Assembly: GCA_020073215.1 (NCBI GenBank)
Contig: JAIQFO010000012.1
Location: forward strand, 60,451 to 124,450
DNA: 64,000 nt
From: Terriglobia bacterium
Lineage (GTDB): Bacteria; Acidobacteriota; Terriglobia; Terriglobales; Acidobacteriaceae
Reading direction: 5' to 3'
Numbering within the stretch: the first letter of the stretch is position 1; each line of letters begins with the position of its first letter. The notes beneath the pieces are model-generated. The model was given only the letters and a program-made list of their open reading frames with translations, made no database searches and was not told the origin of the DNA. Shown here piece by piece: positions 1 through 8,100 of this stretch. A program made the translations under genes and the position numbers.

Positions 1-130
1 CTGGGTGCAGTTGCCCAATTCCAATCCCATCTTCGGCGGTCAGACGCCGCTGGCCTACATGTTGCGGGGCGGACTGCCCGCAATGCTCCGGGTTCGCCAG
101 TTGCTCGACGCGCGCCGCGGCGGCCTGTAG
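1..130 (+). CDS. Xre/MbcA/ParS-type antitoxin, C-terminal end only
   Basis: Reading frame 2 is open from the window edge to a TAG at 128-130. The last 42 residues contain NPIFGGQTPLAYM and end in RQLLDARRGGL. This matches the C-terminal toxin-binding domain (DUF2384) of MbcA/ParS/Xre antitoxins, in which a conserved N-P-x-x-x-G-x-x-P-L segment is followed by a short helix ending in a leucine-rich tail. The next gene, 30 bp downstream on the same strand, encodes a RES-domain protein, the usual toxin partner, which strongly supports the call. The DNA-binding part lies outside the window, so an intact antitoxin is only assumed. In this family the antitoxin normally neutralises the toxin and represses the operon. 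Confidence 0.62.
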   Translation, partial: WVQLPNSNPIFGGQTPLAYMLRGGLPAMLRVRQLLDARRGGL

Positions 131-159
131 TTCAGCCAAGGAGGTAAATCCCCAGAAGG

Positions 160-921
160 GTGAACCCACAGAAAATGCTCCCCCAAACCACGCCCATCTC
201 GCAGGACGATACGCACCGCCTCATCCCCAATCGCTTCTATGAAGAGGGAGAAAGTGTGCTGTCGCGGCTCGGATTGCCCCCGGCACAAATGGGGCATTTG
301 TTCCAGCTCGACGACGCCACCAACGCACGGCTGGCGGGCGAGGCCAACCTGCTCCCCGGAATCACCGTGCACGAATTGGTTTTCGCCGTGCCCCACTATC
401 ACATCATCAATGCCGCCTTCACCCACGCGCGCCCTGGAGGCAGCCGCTTCAGCGGGGCCGACCGCGGCGTTTGGTATGCCGGATTTTCCCTGAAGACGGC
501 ACAAGCCGAGGTCGCCTTTCATTATGGCGAGGGATTGCGCGAGGTCAATTGGGAGGAAGAAGAAACCGTCGACTATCGTGAGTACCTGGCCGACTTTCGT
601 GCGGACTTTCACGATCTGCGCACTGGGAACCTACCCCATGACAAGTCTCGAGATGACGAGCTTCGAGAGGGCGAGCCGCGCGGCGAAAGCGCCTACAAGA
701 AATACCTGCAGCCCCGCAGTTATCGAGCGTCCCAGCAACTCGGCCGCCGCCTGCTCGATCGGGGATCTGCAGGAATTGTTTATCCGAGCGTTCGCCACGC
801 CGGCGGCACCTGCATTGCTTGCTTCCGTCCCGCGCTGGTCGGCAACGTAAGAGAAGGGGCGCGAGTCACGTTTACCTTCCCCGATGCATTCCACGCGCCG
901 AAGATAAAAGTCTCCCGCTAG
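160..921 (+). CDS. RES-domain toxin (NAD-degrading family)
   Basis: A 253-residue protein whose central part (about residues 95-125) reads GSRFSGADRGVWYAGFSLKT followed by AEVAFHYGEG, the RES hallmark with conserved Arg, Tyr and Ser and a downstream Glu. RES toxins fold like ADP-ribosyltransferases and deplete NAD+; that activity is family knowledge and is not shown here. An in-frame stop at 145-147 limits the start to GTG 160 or ATG 175. An AAGGAGG at 138-144 lies 15 nt before GTG 160, a longer spacing than usual, so the start is uncertain. It follows the antitoxin C-terminus by 29 bp in the usual antitoxin-toxin order. The protein is longer than most RES toxins because of an N-terminal extension of about 90 residues. 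Confidence 0.8.
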   Translation: MNPQKMLPQTTPISQDDTHRLIPNRFYEEGESVLSRLGLPPAQMGHLFQLDDATNARLAGEANLLPGITVHELVFAVPHYHIINAAFTHARPGGSRFSGADRGVWYAGFSLKTAQAEVAFHYGEGLREVNWEEEETVDYREYLADFRADFHDLRTGNLPHDKSRDDELREGEPRGESAYKKYLQPRSYRASQQLGRRLLDRGSAGIVYPSVRHAGGTCIACFRPALVGNVREGARVTFTFPDAFHAPKIKVSR

Positions 922-954
922 AACCAGATTCATAGAATGCGCTATAGAATGCGG

Positions 955-992
955 GTTCGCCACTCATCTCGCACTTTGCGATGAGTGGGAAC
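955..992. repeat. Dispersed palindrome, CCACTCATC family
   Basis: Arms CCACTCATC (960-968) and GATGAGTGG (980-988) are perfectly complementary and are framed by GTTC and GAAC. The hairpin lies between the convergent RES and kdsD genes, where it could stop transcription from both sides, although there is no T-tract. A close relative with a 12-bp stem occurs at 60502-60532, which identifies it as a dispersed element. Confidence 0.6.
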
Positions 993-1000
993 TCGGCGAG

Positions 1001-2008
1001 CTACACCATCTCCGTGCCCCACAGATCGTGCAGGTGCACGATCCCCAGCAAGCGCCGCTCGCCCTCCACCACCACCAGCGAAGTAATCTTCATCTCTTCC
1101 ATGCGAGCCAGCGCGGTGGCGGCGAACTCCTGCGCGCCGATGGTTTTGGGAGCCCGCGTCATGCAGTCCTCGGCCGCGAGGTCGAGCGCATCTTTGCCGC
1201 GCTGCTCCAGCAACCGCCGCAGATCGCCGTCGCTGATCACCCCCAGCAGACGGTCGCCCTCGACCACGGCTGTCATGCCCAGCTTCTTGCGCGACATCTC
1301 GTAAATCACGTCCGGCATCTTGGTCTGTGCCGTGACCCGCGGAACCGCGTCTCCCGAGTGCATCAATGATTCGACCCGAGCCAGCCGCTTGCCCAGCTTG
1401 CCCCCAGGGTGCAGGTTGGCAAAGTCTTCTTCCTTGAACCCGCGCCTTTCCGAAAGCGCCACCGCCAAGGCATCGCCCAGGGCAAGCATGGTCGTGGTAG
1501 AAGCCGTAGGAGCAAGCCCCAGCGAGCAAGCTTCCCGGGAAATCGAGCAGTCCAGAGCAACGTCGGCAGAAGATGCGAGAGTCGAGGCGCGTGTAGCGCG
1601 GACACTCTTGTCCGCGAGGGTTTCCGCAACGTCGTCGCAAGTCATGCTGATGAGCGGCACCTGCAGCCGCTTAATCGTAGCCAGCACCTGCAGAATTTCT
1701 TCCGTCTCACCGCTAGCCGAGAGCGCCAGAACAACATCGCCGCGCACGACCATCCCCAGATCGCCATGCAGCGCCTCGACCGGATGCAGGTAAAGCGCCG
1801 GCGACCCGGTCGAACTCAACGTAGCCGCGATCTTGCGAGCGATCAGCCCGCTCTTCCCCATCCCGGTGACGACCACCCTGCCGCGACAGTCGCAGAGCAG
1901 ATCGAGCGCCCGGTTGAAGTCCGCGGCCATCGGACCCGCCAACCGGTCGGCCAGCGCCCGCAACGCCTCGGCCTCAATGCGCACCACGTTCTCGCCCACA
2001 TGCTTCAT
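1001..2008 (-). CDS. kdsD: D-arabinose 5-phosphate isomerase, KdsD/KpsF/GutQ family
   Basis: A 335-residue protein with an N-terminal SIS sugar-isomerase domain (about 1-205; VVVTGMGKSGLIARKIA and ALSASGETEEI) followed by two CBS domains (about 225-335). It interconverts ribulose 5-phosphate and arabinose 5-phosphate, the first step of Kdo synthesis for lipopolysaccharide, in the cytoplasm. kdsA lies 6 kb away on the same strand. The conserved LGLAPTASTT motif is present. Between the ISMTC segment and STLASSADVALD there is an extra stretch, VAETLADKSVRATRA, that standard KdsD proteins lack. It coincides with a dispersed palindrome in the DNA (1590-1618). The start ATG at 2008 has no clear ribosome site; a TAACAT sequence lies about 10 nt upstream. 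Confidence 0.92.
   Translation of the reverse strand: MKHVGENVVRIEAEALRALADRLAGPMAADFNRALDLLCDCRGRVVVTGMGKSGLIARKIAATLSSTGSPALYLHPVEALHGDLGMVVRGDVVLALSASGETEEILQVLATIKRLQVPLISMTCDDVAETLADKSVRATRASTLASSADVALDCSISREACSLGLAPTASTTTMLALGDALAVALSERRGFKEEDFANLHPGGKLGKRLARVESLMHSGDAVPRVTAQTKMPDVIYEMSRKKLGMTAVVEGDRLLGVISDGDLRRLLEQRGKDALDLAAEDCMTRAPKTIGAQEFAATALARMEEMKITSLVVVEGERRLLGIVHLHDLWGTEMV
1590..1618. repeat. Dispersed palindromic element inside kdsD
   Basis: CGTGTAGCGCGGACACTCTT continues as GTCCGC. It matches, with about 24 of 26 bases, the reverse complement of the intergenic copy at 62835-62860. The core GCGGACA/TGTCCGC is an inverted repeat. On the minus strand it is translated as part of the extra segment ADKSVRATR of KdsD, so the element appears to have inserted in frame. 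Confidence 0.65.
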
Positions 2009-2105
2009 GAAGGGGAAATGTTAGCAGAAGGAGCCGAGCCTCGGGTGATCGGGGCCATTGGACACAGTAGAAACTGTCCCCGTCCGGTATATGCTATGCG
2101 GACAG

Positions 2106-2990
2106 ATGCTCGCCACACTGACTAAAGGCTACGTATATCAGCGCCCCGAAGGCCCCCTGAGCCTCCTGCTCCGTCAGTTGATCTGGCTGCTGAGCCAGCC
2201 TCTGTTTTGGGCGGCCTTGGGCGTCGTGGTAGGACCGTATCTGTTTTACCGCGGCTTCCGCCTCTTCCAGCGCAAGCGTCTCATCCTCGATATTCCGCGC
2301 TCCACGGTCAGGGCAGCTGCGATCGGACCCGTGGAAGTTTCCGGCAAAGCCGTTGGTCCTTACACGCTGGTTTCGCCGCTGAGTTCAAGAGACTGCTTGT
2401 ACTACCGGGTGGTGATTCGCGTCTTCCGACACCGGAGCAGCAGCCCGATCGTCGACGAAGTCTGCGCTCCCTTGTTTGTCGACGATGGCACCGGAGAGCT
2501 GATGATCTACCCCAAAAGCGCCGAGATGCAATGGGCCGGCGTTACCGGGGATGGCGGGGAATATCTAACCCACGTTCTCGCCCGCCACGGTTGCGAGAGG
2601 CAGGACTTAGTGGATGCGCAAGAGTTCTGCATCCTGCCCGGCGACAACATTTTCATCCTCGGCACATTGCGCGAGAATCCATGGGCGACGAAAGACCCAG
2701 GTGCCAGTTCCTTGTCGCGAATCGGCCCTGGATTCGTCAGCCTCGATGAAGCAGACTTGCTGCGGCGAGAAGCATTCACGTGTCTGAACCCAAATCTGCC
2801 CTCCGGGGCAGCTCAGGGAAGAGAGTTCAACTTGTACCCGCCGACAATCTTGATGCAAGGCCAGAACCCATTCGTAATTTCCACCCATAGCCAGCGGGAA
2901 GTCGTATCCGAGCTCGCCTGGAAATCCTTCCTCTTTATCTGGGGAGGCCCGATCTGGACGTTGTGGGCGCTCTGGAAACTTCTCAGCTAA
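2106..2990 (+). CDS. Membrane protein with GIDE (E3 ubiquitin ligase-like) domain
   Basis: About 294 residues. An N-terminal transmembrane segment (near LFWAALGVVVGPYLFYRGF) is followed by a region beginning STVRAAAIGPVEVSG and TLVSPLSSRDCLYY, the pattern of the bacterial GIDE domain (also called the E3 ubiquitin-protein ligase-like domain), and a second hydrophobic segment at the C-terminus (FLFIWGGPIWTLWALW). No RING finger is visible, so ligase activity is not implied. GIDE proteins are often encoded beside LemA, as here, where lemA is convergent and 155 bp away. The frame is open from TTG 2058; ATG 2106 and ATG 2091 are both possible starts and no strong ribosome site decides between them. 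The biochemical role is unknown. Confidence 0.7.
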   Translation: MLATLTKGYVYQRPEGPLSLLLRQLIWLLSQPLFWAALGVVVGPYLFYRGFRLFQRKRLILDIPRSTVRAAAIGPVEVSGKAVGPYTLVSPLSSRDCLYYRVVIRVFRHRSSSPIVDEVCAPLFVDDGTGELMIYPKSAEMQWAGVTGDGGEYLTHVLARHGCERQDLVDAQEFCILPGDNIFILGTLRENPWATKDPGASSLSRIGPGFVSLDEADLLRREAFTCLNPNLPSGAAQGREFNLYPPTILMQGQNPFVISTHSQREVVSELAWKSFLFIWGGPIWTLWALWKLLS

Positions 2991-3002
2991 TCGCAGATCT
3001 AA

Positions 3003-3065
3003 CCGTAGCGCCGCCGTCTCGGCGGTTGTCCGGCGGGCGTCTCGCCCGCCGCGCCGACGGCGAAA
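3003..3065. repeat. GC-rich palindromic repeat between convergent genes
   Basis: Contains GCCGCCGTCTCGGCGG and CGGCGGGCGTCTCGCCCGCC, both strongly self-complementary, in the gap between the convergent GIDE and lemA genes. It may act as a bidirectional transcription stop, though no T-tract is present. Confidence 0.5.
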
Positions 3066-3145
3066 CACTCTGGGGCGAGCTGACAACATGCCAGCGCTAC
3101 GATATTCATCAAGCGGTCGAGGTACTGGAAGTCGAAAGTAGCTGG

Positions 3146-3730
3146 CTAAGCGTTACCTCGTTCCTTCACCAGCCCTACTTCTACCGGTTTCCGGTCCCCG
3201 TCCGACACTTTGAAAAATTCTCGCGGCTTCAGGTTCATCAGAGAGGCCAGAACAACCTCCGGCACCTGGCGGATGCGGGTGTTGTAAGTGTTGACGTCGT
3301 CGTTGAAGAATTCACGGCGATCGGCGATCCGCTCTTCCAATTCAGAAATCCGGTTCTGCAAACGGAGGAAATTTTCATTGGCTTTCAGCTGCGGATAATT
3401 CTCCGCCACGGCAAACAGTCCGCGCAGCGCGCCCGCCAGCATCCAATCGGCCTGCGCTTTCTGCCCGATGCTGCTGGCGCTGATCGAAGCGGCCCGAGCC
3501 TCGGTGACCGCCTCCAACGTCTGGCGCTCGTGCTGCATGTAACCTTTCACCGTCTCCACCAGATTGGGAACCTCGTCGTGCCGCTGTTTGAGCAGCACGT
3601 CGATGTTCGCCCAGGCGCGGTCATTGTCATTCCGCAGACGCACCAGCTCGTTGTAGATGATGACCGAATACAGCAGAATTCCCACCACGACGAAGAAGAC
3701 GGCTGTGGCTGTGACGACGCTAAGGTCCAT
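3146..3730 (-). CDS. lemA: LemA family protein
   Basis: 194 residues with one N-terminal membrane segment (TAVFFVVVGILLYSVIIY) followed by a long helical region with the LemA signature NELVRLRNDNDRAWANIDV and LLKQRHDEVPNLVETVKGYM. LemA proteins are membrane-anchored with most of the protein outside or at the membrane face; their role is poorly defined but linked to envelope processes and to GIDE-type partners. The start ATG 3730 is preceded by GAGG at a suitable distance. The gene is overlapped at its 5' end by a 27-codon frame that is a truncated copy of kdsD (3720-3803), so its leader was evidently acquired by duplication. Confidence 0.9.
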   Translation of the reverse strand: MDLSVVTATAVFFVVVGILLYSVIIYNELVRLRNDNDRAWANIDVLLKQRHDEVPNLVETVKGYMQHERQTLEAVTEARAASISASSIGQKAQADWMLAGALRGLFAVAENYPQLKANENFLRLQNRISELEERIADRREFFNDDVNTYNTRIRQVPEVVLASLMNLKPREFFKVSDGDRKPVEVGLVKERGNA

Positions 3731-3803
3731 GCTTGCCTCTAAGTTCCAGCGCCCGCAACGGCTCCTCTTCGATGCGCACCAGGTTTTCGCCCACGTGCTT
3801 CAT
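3720..3803 (-). pseudogene. Truncated duplicate of the kdsD 5' end, now a leader frame of lemA
   Basis: The 77 bp at 3746-3822 match the kdsD start region (1951-2027) at 68 positions, including the bases upstream of the ATG. The frame reads MKHVGENLVRIEEEPLRAL against MKHVGENVVRIEAEALRAL in KdsD, then diverges and stops with TAG at 3720-3722, overlapping the lemA start by 11 nt. It is either a decaying fragment or a coupled leader peptide for lemA. Confidence 0.75.
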
Positions 3804-3868
3804 GAAGGAGAAATGTTAGCAGATGTTATCTCAAACCCGCGTTCGCTCGATCACCAAACGCCCAATGC

Positions 3869-3897
3869 TTGCCAGAATGGGCGGAGGACACTATAGT
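3869..3897 (+). promoter_or_regulatory. Probable sigma-70 promoter of the exported protein at 3936
   Basis: TTGCCA (3869-3874), 17 bp spacer, TATAGT (3892-3897). The predicted transcript would begin near 3904, about 30 nt before the ATG at 3936, which has a strong AAGGGGGAG ribosome site. Confidence 0.55.
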
Positions 3898-3935
3898 TAT
3901 CCGGTTTTTCACTCAAGATCACAAAGGGGGAGAAG

Positions 3936-4445
3936 ATGCGCAAGCTTTTGCTAGTGGCATTGGCTGCACTTCTGTGTGTGTCCGTTGCGATGGCCCAGAG
4001 CAAGGTTGATACCAAGTGGCACTGCTCTAAGGCAGCTACCGCGCACACACTCGACGTCGGTGACGCTCCAGATCACACCTATTACATCGGGCAAGGCAAG
4101 TGCGACGCAACCTCAAGCACCGGTGACCTCAAGGAAAAAGCCGGTCAATACACAGAATTCCACGATGCATGGAAGGCGTCCTTCAACTTCCACGGCCACT
4201 ACAACGCGACCATGGACGATGGCGACAAGGTGAACTACACGTATGAAGGTTCAACTTCCACCGACATCACCAAACCTCTTGCCAATAAATGGAAGATCGT
4301 AGGCGGCACCGGAAAGCACAAGGGTATCAAAGGTTCCGGATCCTGCGCCGGAAAACAAAATGCGGACGGCTCCGCGGACTGGGAGTGCACCGGCACCTAT
4401 TCGCTGGCCGCGGGCAAAATGGACAAGATGGACAAAATGAAGTAG
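3936..4445 (+). CDS. Small secreted protein of unknown function
   Basis: 169 residues. The first 20 form a typical Sec signal peptide (MRKLLLVALAALLCVSVAMA followed by Q). The mature part is rich in Gly, Thr, Lys and Asp with alternating short segments (YYIGQGKCDATSSTG, GHYNATMDDGD, GTGKHKGIKGSGSCAG), suggesting a small beta-barrel or beta-sandwich. Four cysteines are present and could form disulfides in the periplasm. The tail repeats MDKMDKMK. AAGGGGGAG just before ATG 3936 and a good promoter (3869-3897) support a real gene. It resembles a widespread type of secreted Acidobacteria/Proteobacteria hypothetical, but I cannot name a family. Confidence 0.8.
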   Translation: MRKLLLVALAALLCVSVAMAQSKVDTKWHCSKAATAHTLDVGDAPDHTYYIGQGKCDATSSTGDLKEKAGQYTEFHDAWKASFNFHGHYNATMDDGDKVNYTYEGSTSTDITKPLANKWKIVGGTGKHKGIKGSGSCAGKQNADGSADWECTGTYSLAAGKMDKMDKMK

Positions 4446-4587
4446 GCAGGAGAGGTCTGTTTAATCCGGGCTGCGAGCCGCCCGCAGCCCGCACCTCACC
4501 GATCCCCGATCGCACTAATTCAAAAGTGATCGTGCGCCGCTCGTAAGAAATTGCCTCTCTCATCAATTCCCAACTGTTATGTTTTTG

Positions 4588-4617
4588 TTGACTCAGCATC
4601 CCCGCCCGCCCTTTACA
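4588..4617 (+). promoter_or_regulatory. Possible promoter of the M3 peptidase gene
   Basis: TTGACT (4588-4593), 18 bp spacer and TTTACA (4612-4617), about 27 bp before ATG 4644. The -10 box is weak. Its position argues against the upstream TTG at 4551 as the start of the peptidase. Confidence 0.35.
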
Positions 4618-4643
4618 ATCAGGTCCGAGGCACCGCCATATCT

Positions 4644-6821
4644 ATGATGAACTTCGATCGACTTTTACACGCAAAGACCTTACTCTTGTTTCTGAGCACC
4701 CTGATCCCTGTCGGAGCCACCGTGCTCGGCTCCATCAACACCGCCTTAGCCGCGACGGCCGATTTAGGCCCTTCCAACCCCTTCTACGCGCCCAGTACGC
4801 TGCCCTTCGAGGCGCCACCGTTCGACAAAATTAAGGATGACGACTACCAACCTGCGATTGAAGCTGGCATGGCGCAGCAGCAGGCCGAAATTCAGGCCAT
4901 TGCCGACAATCCTGCCGCCCCCACTTTCGACAACACCCTCGTCGCGATGGAAAGAAGCGGCTTGTTATTCGCACGCGCAACGGCCGCCTTCGACGGGGTC
5001 ACGGAAGCCAACACCAACCCCACTCTCCAGAAAGTCAAAACCATCGAGGCGCCCAAGCTCGCCGCTCATCGGGATTTCCTCTACCTCAATACGAAACTCT
5101 TTGCGCGCATCGCCGCGATCTACCAGCAGCGCGCAACCCTCAAGCTCGACCCCGAATCTCTGCGCTTGCTCGAGTACACCTACGACCGATTCGTTCACGA
5201 CGGCGCCAAGCTGTCGGAAGCCGACAAGACCAAACTGCGCAAACTCAACGAAGAGATCTCCTCGCTCTCCAATGCCTTCAGCGTCAAACTGCTCGCCACC
5301 ACAAAAGACGGTGCCTATGCCACCACCGACAAGGCCGCGCTCGCCGGCCTCTCCGACGCCCGCATCGCCGCCGCCGCGCAAGCTGCCAAAGACCGCCAGG
5401 TGGAAGGCTTCTTGATTCCGCTCCAGAACACCACCCAGCAGCCCGACCTGGTCTCGCTCAGTGATCGCGCAACCCGCCAAGCCATCTTCGAGCATTCGTG
5501 GAATAGAGCCGAGCATGGCGATGCCAACGACACTCGCGACACCATCTCCCGTCTCGCTCAGTTGCGCGCGCAGAAAGCAAAACTCCTCGGCTATTCCAGC
5601 TTCGCCGCCTGGAAGCTCGAAGACCAGATGGCCAAGAAACCCGAAGCCGCGTTGCAGTTCATGGATGCCATCGTCCCCGCCGCCACTGCCCAGGCCGCTC
5701 GCGAAGCGAAAGATATCCAGGCTGTCATCGACGCGCAAAAGGGTGGCTTCCAGGTCCAGGCCTACGACTGGAATTTCTACGGCGAGCAGGTCCGCAAGGC
5801 CCGCTTTGACATCGACGACGCGCAGGTAAAGCCCTACTTCGAGCTCGACAACGTCCTCCAGAACGGTGTCTTCTATGCCGCCAACCAGCTCTACGGGCTT
5901 ACCTTCAAAGAGCGGCACGACATTCCGGTTTACCAACCCGACGTGCGCGTCTTCGAGGTCTTCGACGCGAACGGCAAGCACCTCGCTCTCTTCTATTGCG
6001 ACTACTTCAAGCGCGACAACAAGAATGGCGGAGCCTGGATGTCCGAATTCGTCGGCCAGTCACGCCTGCGGGGAACACAACCCGTCGTCTACAACGTCGC
6101 CAACTTTTCGAAACCGGTGGAGGGCGAACCCGCGTTAATCAGCTTCGACGACGTCACCACCATGTTTCACGAGTTTGGACACGCGCTGCACGGCATGTTT
6201 TCCGATGCCGAGTATCCCACTCTTTCCGGAACTTCAACCGCTCGCGACTTCGTCGAATTTCCCTCCCAGTTCAACGAGCACTGGGCCCTCTATCCCGCGA
6301 TTTTCGCTCACTACGCGAAGCACTATAAGACCGGCGCCACGATGCCAGAAGAGCTGGCCGCGAGAATCAGGAAAGCGGAAATTTTCAACAAAGGTTACGA
6401 CATGACGGAACTCCTGGCTGCGGCGGAACTCGACATGCAGTGGCACGCACTCGCTCCCAACGCTCCACTTCAGAATCCGGACGAATTTGAAAAGCAAGCG
6501 CTCGACAAGACCCATCTCAACGTCAGCTATGTGCCGCCCCGCTATCGCTCCAGCTACTTCAGCCATATCTGGGGAAGCGGATATAGCGCCGGCTACTATG
6601 CCTATCTCTGGACCCAGATGCTGGCCGACGATGCCTACCAGTGGTTTACCGAACACGGCGAACTGACCCGGGCCAACGGCGACCGCTTTCGCCAGATGAT
6701 CCTCTCCAGAGGCAACACCGAGGATCTGGCGAAAATGTACGAGACATGGCGCGGCGGGCCGCCCAACACAAAAGCCATGCTGAAGCACCGGGGCCTCGAG
6801 GAATCGACCCCAGACAAGTAG
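4644..6821 (+). CDS. Exported M3-family metallopeptidase (dipeptidyl carboxypeptidase type)
   Basis: 725 residues from ATG 4644. An N-terminal hydrophobic stretch (LLLFLSTLIPVGATVLG, then ALA) looks like a signal peptide, so the enzyme probably works in the periplasm. The catalytic zinc site FHEFGHALHGMF is present, with the downstream segment SGTSTARDFVEFPSQFNEHW supplying the third ligand, as in Dcp/oligopeptidase A (family M3). Length is slightly above the 680-700 residues of cytoplasmic Dcp because of the signal. The expected function is removal of C-terminal dipeptides from short peptides. Another in-frame ATG follows at 4647. It stands alone, convergent with the channel gene. Confidence 0.9.
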   Translation: MMNFDRLLHAKTLLLFLSTLIPVGATVLGSINTALAATADLGPSNPFYAPSTLPFEAPPFDKIKDDDYQPAIEAGMAQQQAEIQAIADNPAAPTFDNTLVAMERSGLLFARATAAFDGVTEANTNPTLQKVKTIEAPKLAAHRDFLYLNTKLFARIAAIYQQRATLKLDPESLRLLEYTYDRFVHDGAKLSEADKTKLRKLNEEISSLSNAFSVKLLATTKDGAYATTDKAALAGLSDARIAAAAQAAKDRQVEGFLIPLQNTTQQPDLVSLSDRATRQAIFEHSWNRAEHGDANDTRDTISRLAQLRAQKAKLLGYSSFAAWKLEDQMAKKPEAALQFMDAIVPAATAQAAREAKDIQAVIDAQKGGFQVQAYDWNFYGEQVRKARFDIDDAQVKPYFELDNVLQNGVFYAANQLYGLTFKERHDIPVYQPDVRVFEVFDANGKHLALFYCDYFKRDNKNGGAWMSEFVGQSRLRGTQPVVYNVANFSKPVEGEPALISFDDVTTMFHEFGHALHGMFSDAEYPTLSGTSTARDFVEFPSQFNEHWALYPAIFAHYAKHYKTGATMPEELAARIRKAEIFNKGYDMTELLAAAELDMQWHALAPNAPLQNPDEFEKQALDKTHLNVSYVPPRYRSSYFSHIWGSGYSAGYYAYLWTQMLADDAYQWFTEHGELTRANGDRFRQMILSRGNTEDLAKMYETWRGGPPNTKAMLKHRGLEESTPDK

Positions 6822-6882
6822 CGCTCAGGTTCGAAGTCGCGACACAGGACGCCCGGCACGTCAGCAGCGACTCGAACCACTG

Positions 6883-8049
6883 TCAGAAATGGTCGTCCGG
6901 GGTGTGTCCCGCCGCGTGCCCCGGATGCTCCAACGCTCGCGCCTGGATAGCGCGGTCCCACGGACTGCCCTGCCAGTTATCTTTCTTCCGGTCCGTGTGG
7001 ATCCAAGGTGGCACCGTCATGAGAAGCCGGCGCCCGATCGCGCGCAGATAAGGCTCGTAGAGGGCCTGAAGTTCCGCCAGACGTTCCGGCACGTCCGCAC
7101 CATCGCTCGCAGCACCGCTGAGACTCACGCCATGTTGAGCGAGTGCCGCTCGCAAACGAGTGAGTTCTTCAGCCCTGAGCCGGTCAACTTCATGCGGATC
7201 GTATTCCGCTTTCACCACCTGGGCGAGATCGACGGCAGCGTGCCGCGCCATGGCAAACGTAAGCTTCGCTTGGTCCGGATGGATGCCGTCCACTCCGGTC
7301 ATAACCAGCGACGTAACATCGAGCATGACCGTCAACGCGCTCAGCCACGACTCATTGCCGTGCTGCGAGCGGAAGAAAACCAGGACCGGATAGGAAATGT
7401 GGCTCGACAAAAGATCGGCGCACCAGCGCTCCCAGTCGCGAAAAATCTGGTCGAGCACGGTTTGCTCGGGACAGCAACCCAACCGGCTGAGAAACTCGGC
7501 GGCCGTCGGCGGCGATCCGGCGCGCGCATCGAGCAGCGAAATTTCAATCTCGCGTGCGGCAAACGAATTGTAGACAACCGGCAGGTATCCGATCACGACT
7601 CCCAGGAACGCGAAACCCATGCCCGCTTCCATCACCGCCAGGGCGCGGGCCGCCGCATTGTTGGGCGTGACGTCCCCATAGCCCAGCGTGAAAAACGTTT
7701 CGCCGCTCAGGTAAAGCACTTTTCCAAATGTAATTGTTTCGTTGGCGAGCGTCAGATGTTCGCCCAGTCCGTACTGCACGCAGGCGAATCCAAAAATCAG
7801 TCCGACCGCCCAAAAACCCAGCAGCACGATCAATGACAGCGGCCCAAAATAAGCGAGGAAGCCTTCGCGGCGGTTCGCGGACTCGATCTGCCGTCCCACT
7901 CGGGTCCAAAAGCCCCAGGTATTTTTGTAGAACCACGACGCAATACGAAAACTGCGCTTAATGCGCCGCGGCAAGACGATGGTCTCAAACGCATCCATCA
8001 GGATGACGAAGATCAGAACAATGCCGAAGATCGAGGCCCACCAATGCAT
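6883..8049 (-). CDS. Two-TM potassium channel family protein with cytoplasmic domain
   Basis: 388 residues. It has an N-terminal membrane helix (SIFGIVLIFVILMDAF), a second hydrophobic pair around 70-95 and a pore segment ETFFTLGYGDVTP. The selectivity filter is TLGYGD where TVGYGD is most common, which still fits K+ selectivity. A third helix follows (MGFAFLGVVIGYLPVVY). The C-terminal 200 residues are soluble and helical and match no domain I can name. The gene starts 51 nt after kdsA ends on the same strand, so it may be read with pyrG-kdsA, although no functional link is obvious. ATG 8049 is a plausible start. Confidence 0.85.
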   Translation of the reverse strand: MHWWASIFGIVLIFVILMDAFETIVLPRRIKRSFRIASWFYKNTWGFWTRVGRQIESANRREGFLAYFGPLSLIVLLGFWAVGLIFGFACVQYGLGEHLTLANETITFGKVLYLSGETFFTLGYGDVTPNNAAARALAVMEAGMGFAFLGVVIGYLPVVYNSFAAREIEISLLDARAGSPPTAAEFLSRLGCCPEQTVLDQIFRDWERWCADLLSSHISYPVLVFFRSQHGNESWLSALTVMLDVTSLVMTGVDGIHPDQAKLTFAMARHAAVDLAQVVKAEYDPHEVDRLRAEELTRLRAALAQHGVSLSGAASDGADVPERLAELQALYEPYLRAIGRRLLMTVPPWIHTDRKKDNWQGSPWDRAIQARALEHPGHAAGHTPDDHF

Positions 8050-8100
8050 AGGGATGAGGTTCAGATGACGCGGGAATGGTAGCAGATTCAGGAATGGATG

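Noticed and set aside
942..1640. Open frame overlapping kdsD on the same strand
   Set aside because: Out-of-frame shadow of kdsD with Arg/Gly-rich composition typical of high-GC shadow frames.
4965..5981. 338-codon frame antisense to the M3 peptidase gene
   Set aside because: Antisense shadow of a conserved gene; the protein is low-complexity Gly/Val/Glu-rich.
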